The notes under the pieces were generated by a model. It was not told the origin of the DNA and ran no database searches. It was given only the letters and a program-made list of their open reading frames with translations. A stretch of DNA of 64,000 bases from contig JAIXMG010000005.1 of the NCBI GenBank assembly GCA_025201345.1, positions 1,178,001 to 1,242,000 of the forward strand. The letters run 5' to 3'. Below are positions 34,116 to 45,072 of the stretch, piece by piece. Source of the DNA: Thamnidium elegans (taxonomy: Eukaryota; Mucoromycota; Mucoromycetes; Mucorales; Mucoraceae). Numbering within the stretch: the stretch's first letter is position 1; each line of letters begins with the position of its first letter. The translations under genes and the position numbers were made by a program.

Positions 34116-34370
34116 ACCATCTAGCTTTCAGATGCCAAGCCTTTGATAAGGTTGAGTGGTTAGGCTCAAGATGACTGTTCTAAGGTGTTCTTATTTAGCT
34201 ATTGCCTTTATGAACTATTAGAGAATTTTTAACAATCAAGCTGCAGTGCGAGTAATCTACCTACTTATTAAAACACCGTAAATATGTAAAAAAAAAAAAA
34301 AAAAAAAAAAAAGACCCAACTTTTTTTTGTACCTTTTTTTTTGTTCCTTTTCTTTATTTCAAAAATAACT

Positions 34371-37096
34371 ATGCCTTCTGCAACAAGTATTTCACCTGAC
34401 GTAAAGGAGTCCTTACTATCAAAAGACTTTGAAAGTCTCACTAATATTGATGAGGTTCGAGAATATCTTCGTTTAATAGATGAAGAAGAAACGCGAATTG
34501 ATACTTGTCTTGACACCATGTTATCACAAGAGCAAGATTTAGATAGTTCACTCAGTATACTTGCCTCACTTGGGTATACGCATATAAAACAAGTTAAAAT
34601 AAGGAATCCTATTTAATACTTTTTTTATTTGTTGTAGACCTCGCTTAAATCAATTAAAAAGCAATTCAACACGAGTTATTGATACAGTAGATAAAACTTC
34701 ACGGCTAGCAGAAGTTATTAGTGACAAGGTTCGACAATTAGATCAAGAACAGTCTCGAGCCAGAGAAGCAATAAAGTACGTAGAAGATGTACAAGAGTTA
34801 AAGTATTGTGTTGCTAGTTTACAAGATGCCATGTCGAAGAAACAGTATGATGAAGCAGCAGTTTTGTTACAGAGAGCCTCTAAAATTGATACAGCTATAT
34901 TAAATGGATCTTTAGCGGAATTTACAGTGGTATTTTTTATTTTTTTACGAGTCTTTTTTTGTTTATGGAAAGCTTTTTTTAATGTTTTATATATGTATGT
35001 AGTCCACCTCTGAAAATCCGGATCATCCTGCAAAAACTTTAGCGGATGCCAAAGCAAATTTATTCGAAATCTTTTCAAGGAAATTCGATGATGCAGTTGC
35101 ACAAAGAAACCAAGCAGATATCACACGATATTTTAAGTTGTTTCCACTTATCAATTGTCAAACAGAAGGGTTAGATAAGTATTCGAGATTTGTGTGTAAT
35201 ATTATTAAGGCAAGATGTCAAGATGAGATTCAAAGTGGTTTAAGTAAATATATATATACAATTTATGCAGATTTTTTTTTTTAATCAAGTTATTATTATT
35301 GTAGTCGCCGCACCTACTTATTTTGCAGATGCATTGACGCGATTATTTGAAAATATTGCAGTGATTATTGATCAACATCAACCACTTGTCGAAGCACATT
35401 ACGGAAAAGGAAAGATGTTGCGAGTTATTCAAAGACTGCAAGAGGAAAGTGACGTACAAAGTGTTATTATTCTAGATAGGTTCTTACAGACACGTAGATT
35501 AGAATCCAAAGTAAGTTATAAAAAAAAAGTTGAATTTATAAAAAGAGTTATTATTTATATAAAAGAAAGCTGGTTGAAATTCAAGTATTGTTAATTGCCA
35601 TGATGAGAAATAATACAACATATACATTGAACAGACCTGGAACACCTACTGGAACTTCTCCTGGACAAAGTACAGAATCAACCAACCCTCTTGTTGAGCA
35701 TCGTCAATTAGACGCCAACTTATTCGAATTATCATTAATTTGTCAAAGAAGTGTGTTATTCAATAGTTTTATTAACGAAAGAGCAAATGACGAAATGGAA
35801 ATATTGGAATCAGATGATAATGAAAAGGAAATGGTGATGAAGGGTAAAGACAGTCGTTACTATGGTAGTAACGGACTCTTGCTATCCTCTGGTTTAACTA
35901 AACGTGTACGAGAATTGATGAATTCTTACCTTGTCATTGATGAATATCTTTTGAAAAAGAGTATTGACAAGGCGATGAAGTTAGACGATTACGATCCAAC
36001 TACCTCGCAAACTTCTACTTGTGTAGATGATGTATTCTTTATCTTAAAGACTGTTATCAATCGATGTATTTCAACATATGAACCGGAAGTAGTAGGGTCT
36101 ACAGTACGTACTACGTTAAAGACGTTGGAGGTTGGCTATATAAATCAGTTTCAACAAAAGATGTCAACGGTATTTACTGCGTATGATACCACTGGCAGAA
36201 ATGCAGAGAGAGCGATTGAGATGGCAAAGATTAGTTATATGGTTATTTTAAATAATCTGGATGTTAGTACTGAGTATACCCATCGGTTGGTGAAGGAAGT
36301 TCAACCTAGTATTACAACCGGAATTTGGTTGAATGAAGAAAATGACGTCGAAAAGACAATGGGGTATATTAAAGACTTTGAAGAAGTTGCAAACAAATTT
36401 AGACAATTATTACAGGTAAAAAAGAAAAGAGAAAGAGAAAGAACAATAAGGGCATTATATTAACTACTATATTTTAGAATGGATTGGACCAATTATTAAA
36501 TCAAATATTAAAACCTCGTATCCGACCATTATTTCAAGACGCATATAGAGAAGTTAAATATGTACTTGAAGAAGAAGAGTACAATGAAGCAGATATCGAA
36601 GAAAGATTTGTAAAAAGATTTAGACGAGGATTTGAAAACCTGATTGGTATCTATCGACGTACATTAACAGATAATAATTTCAGTACGTTGATGGGATTGA
36701 TTTTGGAAGCTTTAACTTCACAATGGGAAAGAATCGTATTTCAAACTAGGTTTAATCAGTATGGCGCACTTCGTTTCGATAAAGATTTGAGATCAGTTAT
36801 TCACTATCTGTCTACGTTGACTGAGTGGTTGTCAAGAGATAGATTTACAAGGTTAAATCAAATGTCTACCTTACTTAATTTTGAAGAGGTACAAGTGATT
36901 TTTTTTTAATTGTGTGAGGCTAATTTACTAATTCTTTTTTATTTTTAAAAAGCCTTCTGAAATTTATGATTTCTGGGGACAAAAGGCTGGCCCCGTTAGT
37001 TGGAGATTAACCGTTACAGAAGTGAAAAAGATTTTAGCACTTCGACTTGATTTTGATGCAGAAGAAGTTGCTAATTTATTACCAAAAAGTTGTTAG
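34371..37096 (+). CDS. COG4: Conserved oligomeric Golgi complex subunit 4
   Basis: Seven exons: 34371-34573, 34638-34929, 35003-35243, 35305-35510, 35570-36415, 36478-36888 and 36953-37096, giving 780 residues, the family's usual length. An N-terminal coiled coil (LTNIDEVREYLRLIDEEETR) is followed by the COG4 core: LKYCVASLQDAMSKKQYDEA, then SVLFNSFINERANDEM, then LKTLEVGYINQFQQKM. The conserved end is WGQKAGPVSWRLTVTEVKKI followed by LALRLDFDAEEV. COG4 is in lobe A of the COG tether and binds the SM protein and syntaxin for retrograde Golgi transport. The fourth intron acceptor (AAAGAAAG then CTGGTTGAA) is less standard but gives the expected protein. The start sits after a T-rich leader beyond an A23 run. 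Confidence 0.88.
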
Positions 37097-37208
37097 TTTT
37101 TTTTTTTCTTTGTGTGATAGATGAATGAGACTGGTAATAATAAATCGGACCCTCATAGTTTATCATTAAATATAAAAAGACGATCTCTTTTTTTTTCGTG
37201 CACAATAA

Positions 37209-37239
<31 letters not shown>

Positions 37240-37247
37240 AGTTGTCA

Positions 37248-39632
37248 ATGATTTTCACTGCATTTTCTGTTTTAGAGTTTTGGATTTTTTGGATTTTTTG
37301 GATTTTTCTATATATTTTTTGTCGGATTATCATAGAAACAATCTACCGACCTAATAGTATTAATGTGCCTGTACATGCTCCTGAAGTACCTGAAGTACCC
37401 GAATTCTTTGAATACGACTACGTAGAAATTCGCGGTAACTTTTTATTTGATCGAGAAGAAGAAGCTGAAATGCTTGAAAAATACCTTGAACAGCTTCAAA
37501 GATGGATATATCTTAACAATTTTCGCCCATTATATTGTCTCAAAGACAATCATATAACTCCGTTCTTTTATCAACAATCCATAAAACGTATTTCACAAAA
37601 GATCTTGCTAGAATTATTTTCGGCTGATAGAGATACTAGATTAAAGGAGTTGTTAAGGAACTTGCGTTGCAATTCAGATCAAGCTGAAGTTAGACTGACA
37701 GCGAAATCAATTGTGGTTATCATCTTGACGTATTTTGGTATACCGATAATGAAAAAAGAGAATGATGGACAGAGTGTGTTTAAGGAGGTTCCTATGGTAT
37801 TGCTCAGTATACTTTGTTCATCTCATAATTTGTTTCTTTGTGACTTTATGCTGCACCATTTAACAACTTCCGGAACTGCAAATGAAATTATTTCAAAACA
37901 TGATTTGAATTCACTCTCAAGTATTGATACTTCCATTGAGGATAAATACCTCTCAATTTTTTTAAACCAAGAGTTTATGAAACCTGTAAAAAGTAAGAGA
38001 CTTGGATTCCTAAAGAGGACGCTATTTGATGGTGAAAAAAAAGTTCAGTCGGCTTTGTTCAAAGATTATGCCGAAAATGTTTTAAAGGATATACGATTAT
38101 TTCAAACTATTTTGACGAGTCTTCCAGAAAAAAGTGATGATGGCGACGACGCTGATAATAATAATGATGATAATAACAACGATGATGATAGCGATAGCGA
38201 TAACGATTATGATAATAATGGTGAAGACGATAAAGACGATGAAGGTGATGAAGAAGATAAGAGAATGAAGGAACGGCTTGATAGGATTAAGAGGATGGCG
38301 GGCATTCCAGCTGATGAAGAATTGGAGTTCGCTACACCGATTCAGGCCGAGTATTCAAATATTCGAAGGGAAGAACAAGGTACAGACGCTTTAAATCCAG
38401 TAGGAAAAGAAGAACATGTAGAAGAAGTATCTAGTTTTCAAGAAAATACATCCGCAACACCCGATCTACAATCAGAACAACCTGTCCTTTCTGATACTTT
38501 AAAGCAACATACTCGTCCTCGAGTTGAACGTAGACCATCTAGACCCTTGTCAAATTTAGTAGATAATACAGAATCTAAGTTGGAGCGAGATGTACCATTT
38601 GTCTTTAATCTTGATTTTGTACCAAGTCCAATATCTGAGTTTAATGATGATGATGCACCACTTTCTGATTATGTACCAAGCCCGATATCTGATATTAATG
38701 ATCATATAGAAATTAGGTCTATGGTCTCAGGAGAGTATATTCCGGAGGATGAAGCTGAGCCTAATGCCGACCAAATTTCTTTGGGCGTGGGGTCTATCAG
38801 TTCACTTAGTATCTCTATTTCTTCCCTTGAAAGAATGGCGGAGCTTCTAAGGAACTGCAGGAAAGCTGATTCTGAAGCCGAGCGTTTAAATAATACGGTC
38901 GAAAATTGGATAAATCGCAATATTTTAGCGGAAGCAGAAACTGTAGAAATTGATATTCCTCGTGTTGTAAATACTGAAGAACAAGAAGAAGAAGAAGATA
39001 GATGGGAGTTCCTTGGATTTGATGACTTTGATAGAGAAGGTTTTGCCCATTTTTTTTTTGACCTACCACGAGCAACCCTTTCCCGAGTACTGGAGCTAAG
39101 AGAGAAAATGGACTTGATGAAACAAGCATTTAGAAAGTTGACATCATATACGTACATCAGTCTCTTTAACCAGCAAGTATTGCTGGGTGATATGTCACCT
39201 GAAAGTGTAAATATTCTTGAAGAGATACAAATGGCTTACAAGAAGATGGCAGCTCAGTATATCCATTATCAAACGAAGTTCGAGGAGTTTGAACTTGGCT
39301 TTACTATACTCGGAGCGATTAAATTTGTAAACAGTTATAAACCACAACTTAGGTTGTTGTTTAACGAATTAAGGCCAGGATCGGAATTGGATCCGCTTGC
39401 TTTTGATTGTATTTACGAAACCATGTGTGAGGGATCTCAAGTGGCAGCTAATTTAAAACTTACATGGGAGAAGTATGTCAAGTCCTCAAGTGCGTTTAAA
39501 AATGTACAGGAAACTTATCAAGATTCGATTGATAACATTGAACAAGAGTTTCTTCTTATTATTAATAACTTTCATGAACTATGTGGTGCATATTTTGCTA
39601 GCTCAGGGACAGAAGAAGCTCAAAGAGGTTAA
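37248..39632 (+). CDS. Large unrecognised protein with acidic middle
   Basis: An intronless 794-residue frame. The N-terminus is a hydrophobic stretch made of a DNA repeat (WIFWIFWIFLYIFCRIII), which may be a membrane anchor or may be upstream of a true start after an acceptor at 37275. The first helical domain (about 60-280) begins FEYDYVEIRGNFLFDREEEA. Then comes an Asp/Asn/Glu-rich stretch (about 300-345), a disordered part with two copies of VPSPISE/D (about 463 and 478), and a second helical domain (about 600-790, LFNQQVLLGDMSPESVNILE; AIKFVNSYKPQLRLLFNELR). I know no family with this order. It lies 151 bp after COG4 in the same direction and 95 bp before the next unknown gene. Confidence 0.6.
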   Translation: MIFTAFSVLEFWIFWIFWIFLYIFCRIIIETIYRPNSINVPVHAPEVPEVPEFFEYDYVEIRGNFLFDREEEAEMLEKYLEQLQRWIYLNNFRPLYCLKDNHITPFFYQQSIKRISQKILLELFSADRDTRLKELLRNLRCNSDQAEVRLTAKSIVVIILTYFGIPIMKKENDGQSVFKEVPMVLLSILCSSHNLFLCDFMLHHLTTSGTANEIISKHDLNSLSSIDTSIEDKYLSIFLNQEFMKPVKSKRLGFLKRTLFDGEKKVQSALFKDYAENVLKDIRLFQTILTSLPEKSDDGDDADNNNDDNNNDDDSDSDNDYDNNGEDDKDDEGDEEDKRMKERLDRIKRMAGIPADEELEFATPIQAEYSNIRREEQGTDALNPVGKEEHVEEVSSFQENTSATPDLQSEQPVLSDTLKQHTRPRVERRPSRPLSNLVDNTESKLERDVPFVFNLDFVPSPISEFNDDDAPLSDYVPSPISDINDHIEIRSMVSGEYIPEDEAEPNADQISLGVGSISSLSISISSLERMAELLRNCRKADSEAERLNNTVENWINRNILAEAETVEIDIPRVVNTEEQEEEEDRWEFLGFDDFDREGFAHFFFDLPRATLSRVLELREKMDLMKQAFRKLTSYTYISLFNQQVLLGDMSPESVNILEEIQMAYKKMAAQYIHYQTKFEEFELGFTILGAIKFVNSYKPQLRLLFNELRPGSELDPLAFDCIYETMCEGSQVAANLKLTWEKYVKSSSAFKNVQETYQDSIDNIEQEFLLIINNFHELCGAYFASSGTEEAQRG

Positions 39633-39727
39633 TTCCTCTCCAATAAAGTTTTTTTTTTCTTTTCGGAAGTGTAAATAATAAAAAAGTCTTTTTTTTTTTT
39701 TTTTTTCTGTTATTTTTCTTTATAATT

Positions 39728-41455
39728 ATGCCTATTGTTGGATATTCAGAAAGCGTATAGTAATTTTTTCTTTTTTGTGTAGCTAGCATATCAACTAATA
39801 AATTAAAAAACAGGGTGGCGAAGTATTTTATACTGTTGTTATAAAGCAAGGAGATCAAGAAGTTGTTGAGCAAATATCTGCCAAACAGTTATTAGGAACT
39901 AGACCTACATTAGTCGAATTATACGAATATAAGAATGATGTCACGATTGAAACTAGAATAGAACGTAGAATAGAAAAAGTGACAACATTTCCTAAACGAA
40001 TGCAAATGATGATTATTGATTATTTTGAAGTGGGTCATAGTACGTAAAGCATTCACTTTTAGTATTATTATTATTCAATTTGATCGATTGAAAAAAAAAG
40101 TTTTCTTCTAGTTGATGTTGGTATGCAATTGATTGAAAATATATTTGGATTAGGAAAGAAGCCACCATTGTAAAGTATATACAGACAACGACGACGAAAC
40201 TCCCCCAATTAATAACTTTTTATTCTAGTCCACTTTTATTAGGGTTGGTAAATACGATATTACAACCTAAATCAAAATTCGACAGGAAGGAGCTGCAAAG
40301 AACGCATTGGTTACACTGTAAGAGAGCGCATGCGATTTTAATGGATGTTTTAAGTTTATATGGACCAGAGATATACTACCCCATTTGGAATCAATTCCAG
40401 TACTTTAAACTTATTTCTTCAGCTCATGCTAAATTGGAAAACGATGACAATTATAGTGAGTTGGATACACATGAACTGAGCAACTATAGTGATTTTTGGG
40501 ATTTTACGAATAGATTATTAAATCATGGAACCAAGAACTTGGAATCCAAGGTTAGTTTTGTGTGTGCATAAATGTGTGTGTGTGGCGATTAAAAGAAAAA
40601 GTTTGCCAATGGATTTGGTTATTCTTAGTGTCGTAGATTAGTTTTGGATTTCTTTGTTAATATATTACAAATTGATTTAAAAGCAAGGTTAGATGATGTA
40701 TCTAGCGTGAAACAATCCATCTTTTACAAAACTGTCAAGTTGGTCAATATCAAGACTTATTTAAAAATCTTGTTTAAAAAGTTTCCAAGTCGTGATGAAA
40801 ACATTTTTCATCTTTCAGGTCATCTTCTTAATATGGTAAGTATCTTTATATTTGTATACACACAAAAGAAGAAAAAAAAAGGGCTCACTTCTTTTCTAAA
40901 TAGTTAATTACCTTGTCTTATTTTGAAAAAACTGATATTGTAAATCAAGTATATTCCAAGTTTCAAGAAATGAATGCTGAATCATGTCAACAATTAATGC
41001 AAGTGATTAAATACCCAACATTCTTGATTGAACTTTGTGATAGAGCGTTGGCAGATACAGATGTATCTCTAGTAGAACCGCAGAATGTGAATTTTCGCAA
41101 TACTCCTCATAAACCATTACATTTAGAAAAAGTATTATTTTACGTACTTAAAACCTTGCCGATTTCAAAGACATTAGCAGGCATATATCGACATGTGACT
41201 ATTGTATCAAAGTACTGTATGTGTGTCTTCTCTACTGCTTCCATTAGTCAAAAGAGGGAAAGCGCAGAAGCTAATTCGGCCTTTGATCAAGAACAACTTC
41301 TATTACTAGTAACCTGTCAAAACCAAGTATTGGATGACTGGGAGATATCACTGGAACAGATTATGGGTAATTGCTCCATCTACGATTTAGAAATAGTCGA
41401 AAAAATTCGATGGGCAATCAAATTAACTAGACTAACTATTACTGAATATCTTTAA
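39728..41455 (+). CDS. Unrecognised all-helical protein
   Basis: Six exons are proposed: 39728-39754, 39814-40039, 40112-40169, 40229-40550, 40629-40835 and 40904-41455, giving 463 residues. Phases agree at each junction. The first exon (MPIVGYSES) is the least certain: it was chosen because it starts with ATG and splices in phase to GGEVFYTVVIKQGDQEVVEQ. The remaining exons are clearly coding: FPLLLGLVNTILQPKSKFDR, WLHCKRAHAILMDVLSLYGP, NYSDFWDFTNRLLNHGTKNL, CRRLVLDFFVNILQIDLKAR and LITLSYFEKTDIVNQVYSKF. No motif, signal peptide or membrane segment is evident. I could not splice it to the preceding frame with standard sites, so I keep them apart, although a single larger gene is not excluded. 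Confidence 0.6.
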
Positions 41456-41984
41456 TACTCTTTTATTTAAAAAAAAAACACGCCTTAGAATAAATTATAT
41501 CTAATAACTTTTTCGTGCGCATCACATTATTTGTCACTCGTTGCTCAGGTATTGAGGTATATAGAATCCTTTCAATCCTCTTCTTTCTCGTTTGATTACT
41601 TTTATTTATTTGTTTTTTTTTCTTCTTGCTTTTTCTGCTTTCCGTGCGTTCTTTAATATAGTCTGTATATCTTCACTCGTTTGATATCCCGGTTAAAGAA
41701 GATAATGGAATGGCGTCGCCTCAACGTATGCGTTTTGTGCAAACGCAGAATCTGCTGTTTCAGCAGAAGAGCGGAACTTATTGGAAGTATCCGTAAGCAG
41801 CAAACCATATGGGAACTAGAGGTATTAAATATTATTATTTTTTTCAAATATTCTAGTATTAATAGCGCTTAGTAGGCTGAACAACATTATGTAAAATCGG
41901 TAACTTATAAAATTAAACTGGTAGTCTCATATCTATTAGCACTTTATTATTTTTATGTCAAAGGCATAAGCTCTCCAGCTAAGA
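41456..41984 (+). other. Accessory DNA with a short coding remnant and two adjacent hairpins
   Basis: After an AG acceptor at 41659-41660 a frame of about 44 codons reads SVYLHSFDIPVKEDNG then MASPQRMRFVQTQNLLF and ends at a stop at 41793. Two perfect hairpins sit inside it: TGCGTTT-loop-AAACGCA (41729-41747) and TCTGCTG-TTT-CAGCAGA (41751-41767). The remnant has no start codon and no recognised family. Confidence 0.4.
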
Positions 41985-42260
41985 ATTTCTTTATGACGAG
42001 GTTGGAGAAGCCGAATCAATAGTAACACCGGTAGATGCAAGTTTCCCTATCCAGCTGGCGGACATGATCTTATCTCGAACAAAGATACCGTTTAGCTGGA
42101 CAAATTTTGTAAATATGCCATCGATGAGAAAGATTTAAAATCAATGGAATCTATACAAGCATTTGGTAGGATTAAAATCAATATAAACTTGTACATTTCT
42201 AACTTTTTTTAGGGCTGTTTTCCGGAAAACTTTAGTACAACAAATAAAAGTATGTTTATT
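41985..42260 (+). pseudogene. Coding remnant, possible 5' part of repeat-family copy B
   Basis: The frame reads DEVGEAESIVTPVDASFP, IQLADMILSRTKIPFSWTNF and VNMP, then shifts by one base to DEKDLKSMESIQAFG. A donor (GTAGGATT) and an acceptor (TTTTTTAG at about 42213) follow, and the reading resumes as AVFRKTLVQQIK. The splice sites and good coding texture show a former gene; the frameshift shows decay. It may belong with copy B at 43985-44588, which would make that copy about 2.6 kb long. A similar GEIGEAEES stretch occurs at about 52506. Confidence 0.45.
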
Positions 42261-43984
42261 GACTAATTTTTCTTGCCTAATTTTTTCTTTTATATAGACT
42301 TTCATGTATCAATATACGTGGGTTTCTTTTAAGGCATCAAAAAGTATTTCATAATTATCAATATTCGTAATGAATTTTGATCAAATAAAAAAAAATGGTA
42401 CTTGGCCATGAATATGATCGTGTATTTTCTAGTGAAGACTGAGCTTCCAAAAAACCAAAAACAGTCCCTTCAAATTTATCATTTAAATAAAGTATCATAA
42501 GCAGTTTTATTATAATGGTTACAAAAAAAAAAAAAAACGGATTAGTGGTGTATGTAAAGACGACACAATCCTCTATTTATATTTGTTTTTGTATTTAATA
42601 TTCCCAGCTTCTCTCGTCACGGTTAGAACTCAACAGAAGTAGAAGAGGGTTTATAAGGGCCGATCCCTAAAAAATTGCATCCTATAGGTATGTTCACAGC
42701 ATACCATCAGCAGGTTACTCTCGCCTTTTTCTGTCGCTGCTGCTTCCGCTTGTTCTGGTGATGAAAAAAAAAATAAGTTAACATACAAAAATATGGGTAA
42801 TAAAACCTATCAAGGTAGTCTTTCTAATGTAGTCAATGATAAGTTACATTTTAGCTTTATCCAAGTTGCTTTTATCTTGCCCTCATCCCCCTTGAATTCT
42901 TTACAAAGTTTTTATCTATTAAAAATAGGGGGATTTGTCTCTTTGACGATTATAAATAAACTTTTTTGACGATTAATTAATTACCGAACAGGATTAATTA
43001 TGTGGTAAGTTGATTACTGTTTTAAAGCTCTAACCAGAATGAAACGAGTATACTTCAAACTATAAAAAATAGCTGTTTAATTTTATGATAACGCTACTTT
43101 AAGCATTTAGTGTAACAGTTATGCATGACAACTGCGTATTTTTGCTTTCATTGTTCCTAAAAATTATAAATATCCTTCTCTTTTATGAAAGAAAGCATGT
43201 TATTTTATGAATTACTTGTAAGCCTCATAATATCCTGTAACAGTTGTATATTGACATCATTTTATGTCTCTATTTAGAGAAACGAAAAGGACCTCGACTG
43301 AAAGTCCTCATAGAAAAACAAGAACAAATCCTGATATAAATCCTCCCGCTCTTGGACCTCAACCAGAAGAAGATTTCTCGATCGCACGCCGAGACTCAAT
43401 GAATGTTGCGTCGTTGATGGTAATTCAGTGGTTCAATACCCAGCGTATTGAATTACGCTTGCAAGTATCTCTTCAGAGACTTCTCCATAAAACAGCGGTA
43501 GTAAACCACATAATAATTTTTCTCTCTTTCTTTCTTCAAAATATACATATATATTTTAAAAATGAACATCAACCAATATGTTACAAGAGAAAACAGAAGA
43601 GAATGAAGAAACGATGGTGGCATTTCAAGACAAGAACGCTACTGTATTAAAATAAAAAGGAGAATTTTTGGCCCCGAAGAGAGCTATCGATAGGAGTCCA
43701 CTTTTTTTGAAAAAGTACAAGGCTTTCTTTTACATTCAATCTAATAAATAACAATTTTCTTTATGAGGTATTTGACTCAGTGTTAGCATTTAATATTTAA
43801 AGTGCATCGTAAAAAAAAAACTAGTATATTGTAGCTATCATAAATACGTAGTGCGAAGGATTGAGAAACAAATATTCTCAACGGAACTCACAAAAGCGTG
43901 GAAAAATTAAAAAAAAAAAAAAAGAGATATCCGTGATGGCGAAGTCCCTTTTAAAGGTCTTTTTTTTTTATTTCCTATCAACTT
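42261..43984. other. Accessory DNA, mostly unreadable
   Basis: No intact gene. A plus-strand frame at 43264-43650 (LFRETKRTSTESPHRKTRTN; SLMVIQWFNTQRIELRLQ) has some coding texture in its first 80 codons, then becomes low-complexity; it could be an exon of the same decayed family. The rest is AT-rich with A runs at 42522-42536 and 43909-43923. Confidence 0.4.
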
Positions 43985-44588
43985 TTGTGAAGGTGAAGTG
44001 TGTCTCGAGTTGATGTCTACACAGCTAAAACCTTTGAATTTAATGGTTGATGACAGGAATATGTACAAAGCCGATGGAATAATCCGAATGTATATTACTT
44101 CAAGAGAATGGAGATATTTCTTTTAGAAACGTCAAACCATTTCGGTTCAACAGGCTTGCAAAGATCAAAGTTTGACCATCGTAAGAGTACGTTTCGTACT
44201 TTAGCCATGCTTAAGACGATCGCTGATGAATATCTGTATGTATCACTCATCATGTTCAAAAGGATTATATTTCCTTTGTTCATGGCACCCAAGGGATCCA
44301 TTGATGATTTCTGGTTGGAAGACTTTCTTGAAATAAAGCCTACTATGTATTGATGATAAGTTGGAAGCAATTCCTAGCTTTCATGAATTTTACTAGAAAA
44401 TGAAAGAGCTTTTGAAAGAAACATGCAGAAAAGTGATGGAGTTGAAGAAGGATCACGACTCTACTTTGTTAGAAAGTATGTTCAAGACCTCTAATTATCT
44501 TCATTCCCTTTTCTTGACAGTGAATCCTTTGATTTTTCGTTTAACTGAAGAAGAAGATAAGTCAAATATGACTGATCTCCGACCTTAA
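43985..44588 (+). pseudogene. Copy B of the dispersed, decayed coding family
   Basis: The DNA is an inverted counterpart of 33354-34115. Shared blocks include CTTTGAATTTAATGGTTGAT (44032) against CTTTGAATTTGATGGTTGAT on the minus strand of copy A, then GATGACAGGAATATGTACAA. Its protein pieces match copy A in order: MEIFLLETSNHFGSTGLQRS; TFRTLAMLKTIADEYLY; WLEDFLEIKP; MKELLKETCRKVMELKKDHD. The last open part (44400-44588) ends with LTEEEDKSNMTDLRP. Stops and frame changes break it near 44047 and 44350. The two copies are diverged by substitutions and small indels, so both are old. Confidence 0.68.
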
Positions 44589-45072
44589 TATTCTGTTAAA
44601 TGCTAAACAGTGCTTTTTATTTTATCAATACTTTTTATTTTATTTTTTTCAATTAGTTTAGCTACATAAAAAGAAGCAAGAAGTTAGCCTTAAAAAAGAT
44701 TTATAGCCCTTATTTTTTAAACTGCAATAAACTCTTGGCAGTAACATTTTTTTTTTTGACATTCTAGTATGTAAGTGTGTACACAAAGAATGTTGCATCC
44801 TCAAGAGACATATGCTTATAGTTTAACTTTTTCTTTTAAATTATACTACAAGAATGAAGGCTTTCCTTGCTAGGGTTTTTTTTTTCTCCAAAGCTTTAGC
44901 ATATTTCGGATTTAGATGGCCGATTTTCCTTTTTTCCCCTGCTTCTCTTTTCTCGGGACAACCAATTTTTTTTTGACATCCCGATTATAGTAATCATTAT
45001 CAAGGAACAAAAATAAAAACTCCTTTTTGCTTCTTTTTTATTTTCTCTCTTTTTTTGATATATATATACTTG
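44589..45072. promoter_or_regulatory. Upstream region of the BTB/CAP-Gly gene
   Basis: A 484-bp gap without genes. T runs and a T-rich leader (about 45025-45056) precede the start codon. No specific site is recognised. Confidence 0.4.

Noticed and set aside
38702..39157. Minus-strand frames of 104-151 residues
   Set aside because: Shadow of the acidic and helical parts of the 794-residue plus-strand protein.
39560..39820. Joining the 794-residue frame to the following gene
   Set aside because: The only donor near its end (GTTAAT) leaves a phase that hits stops with each acceptor tried.
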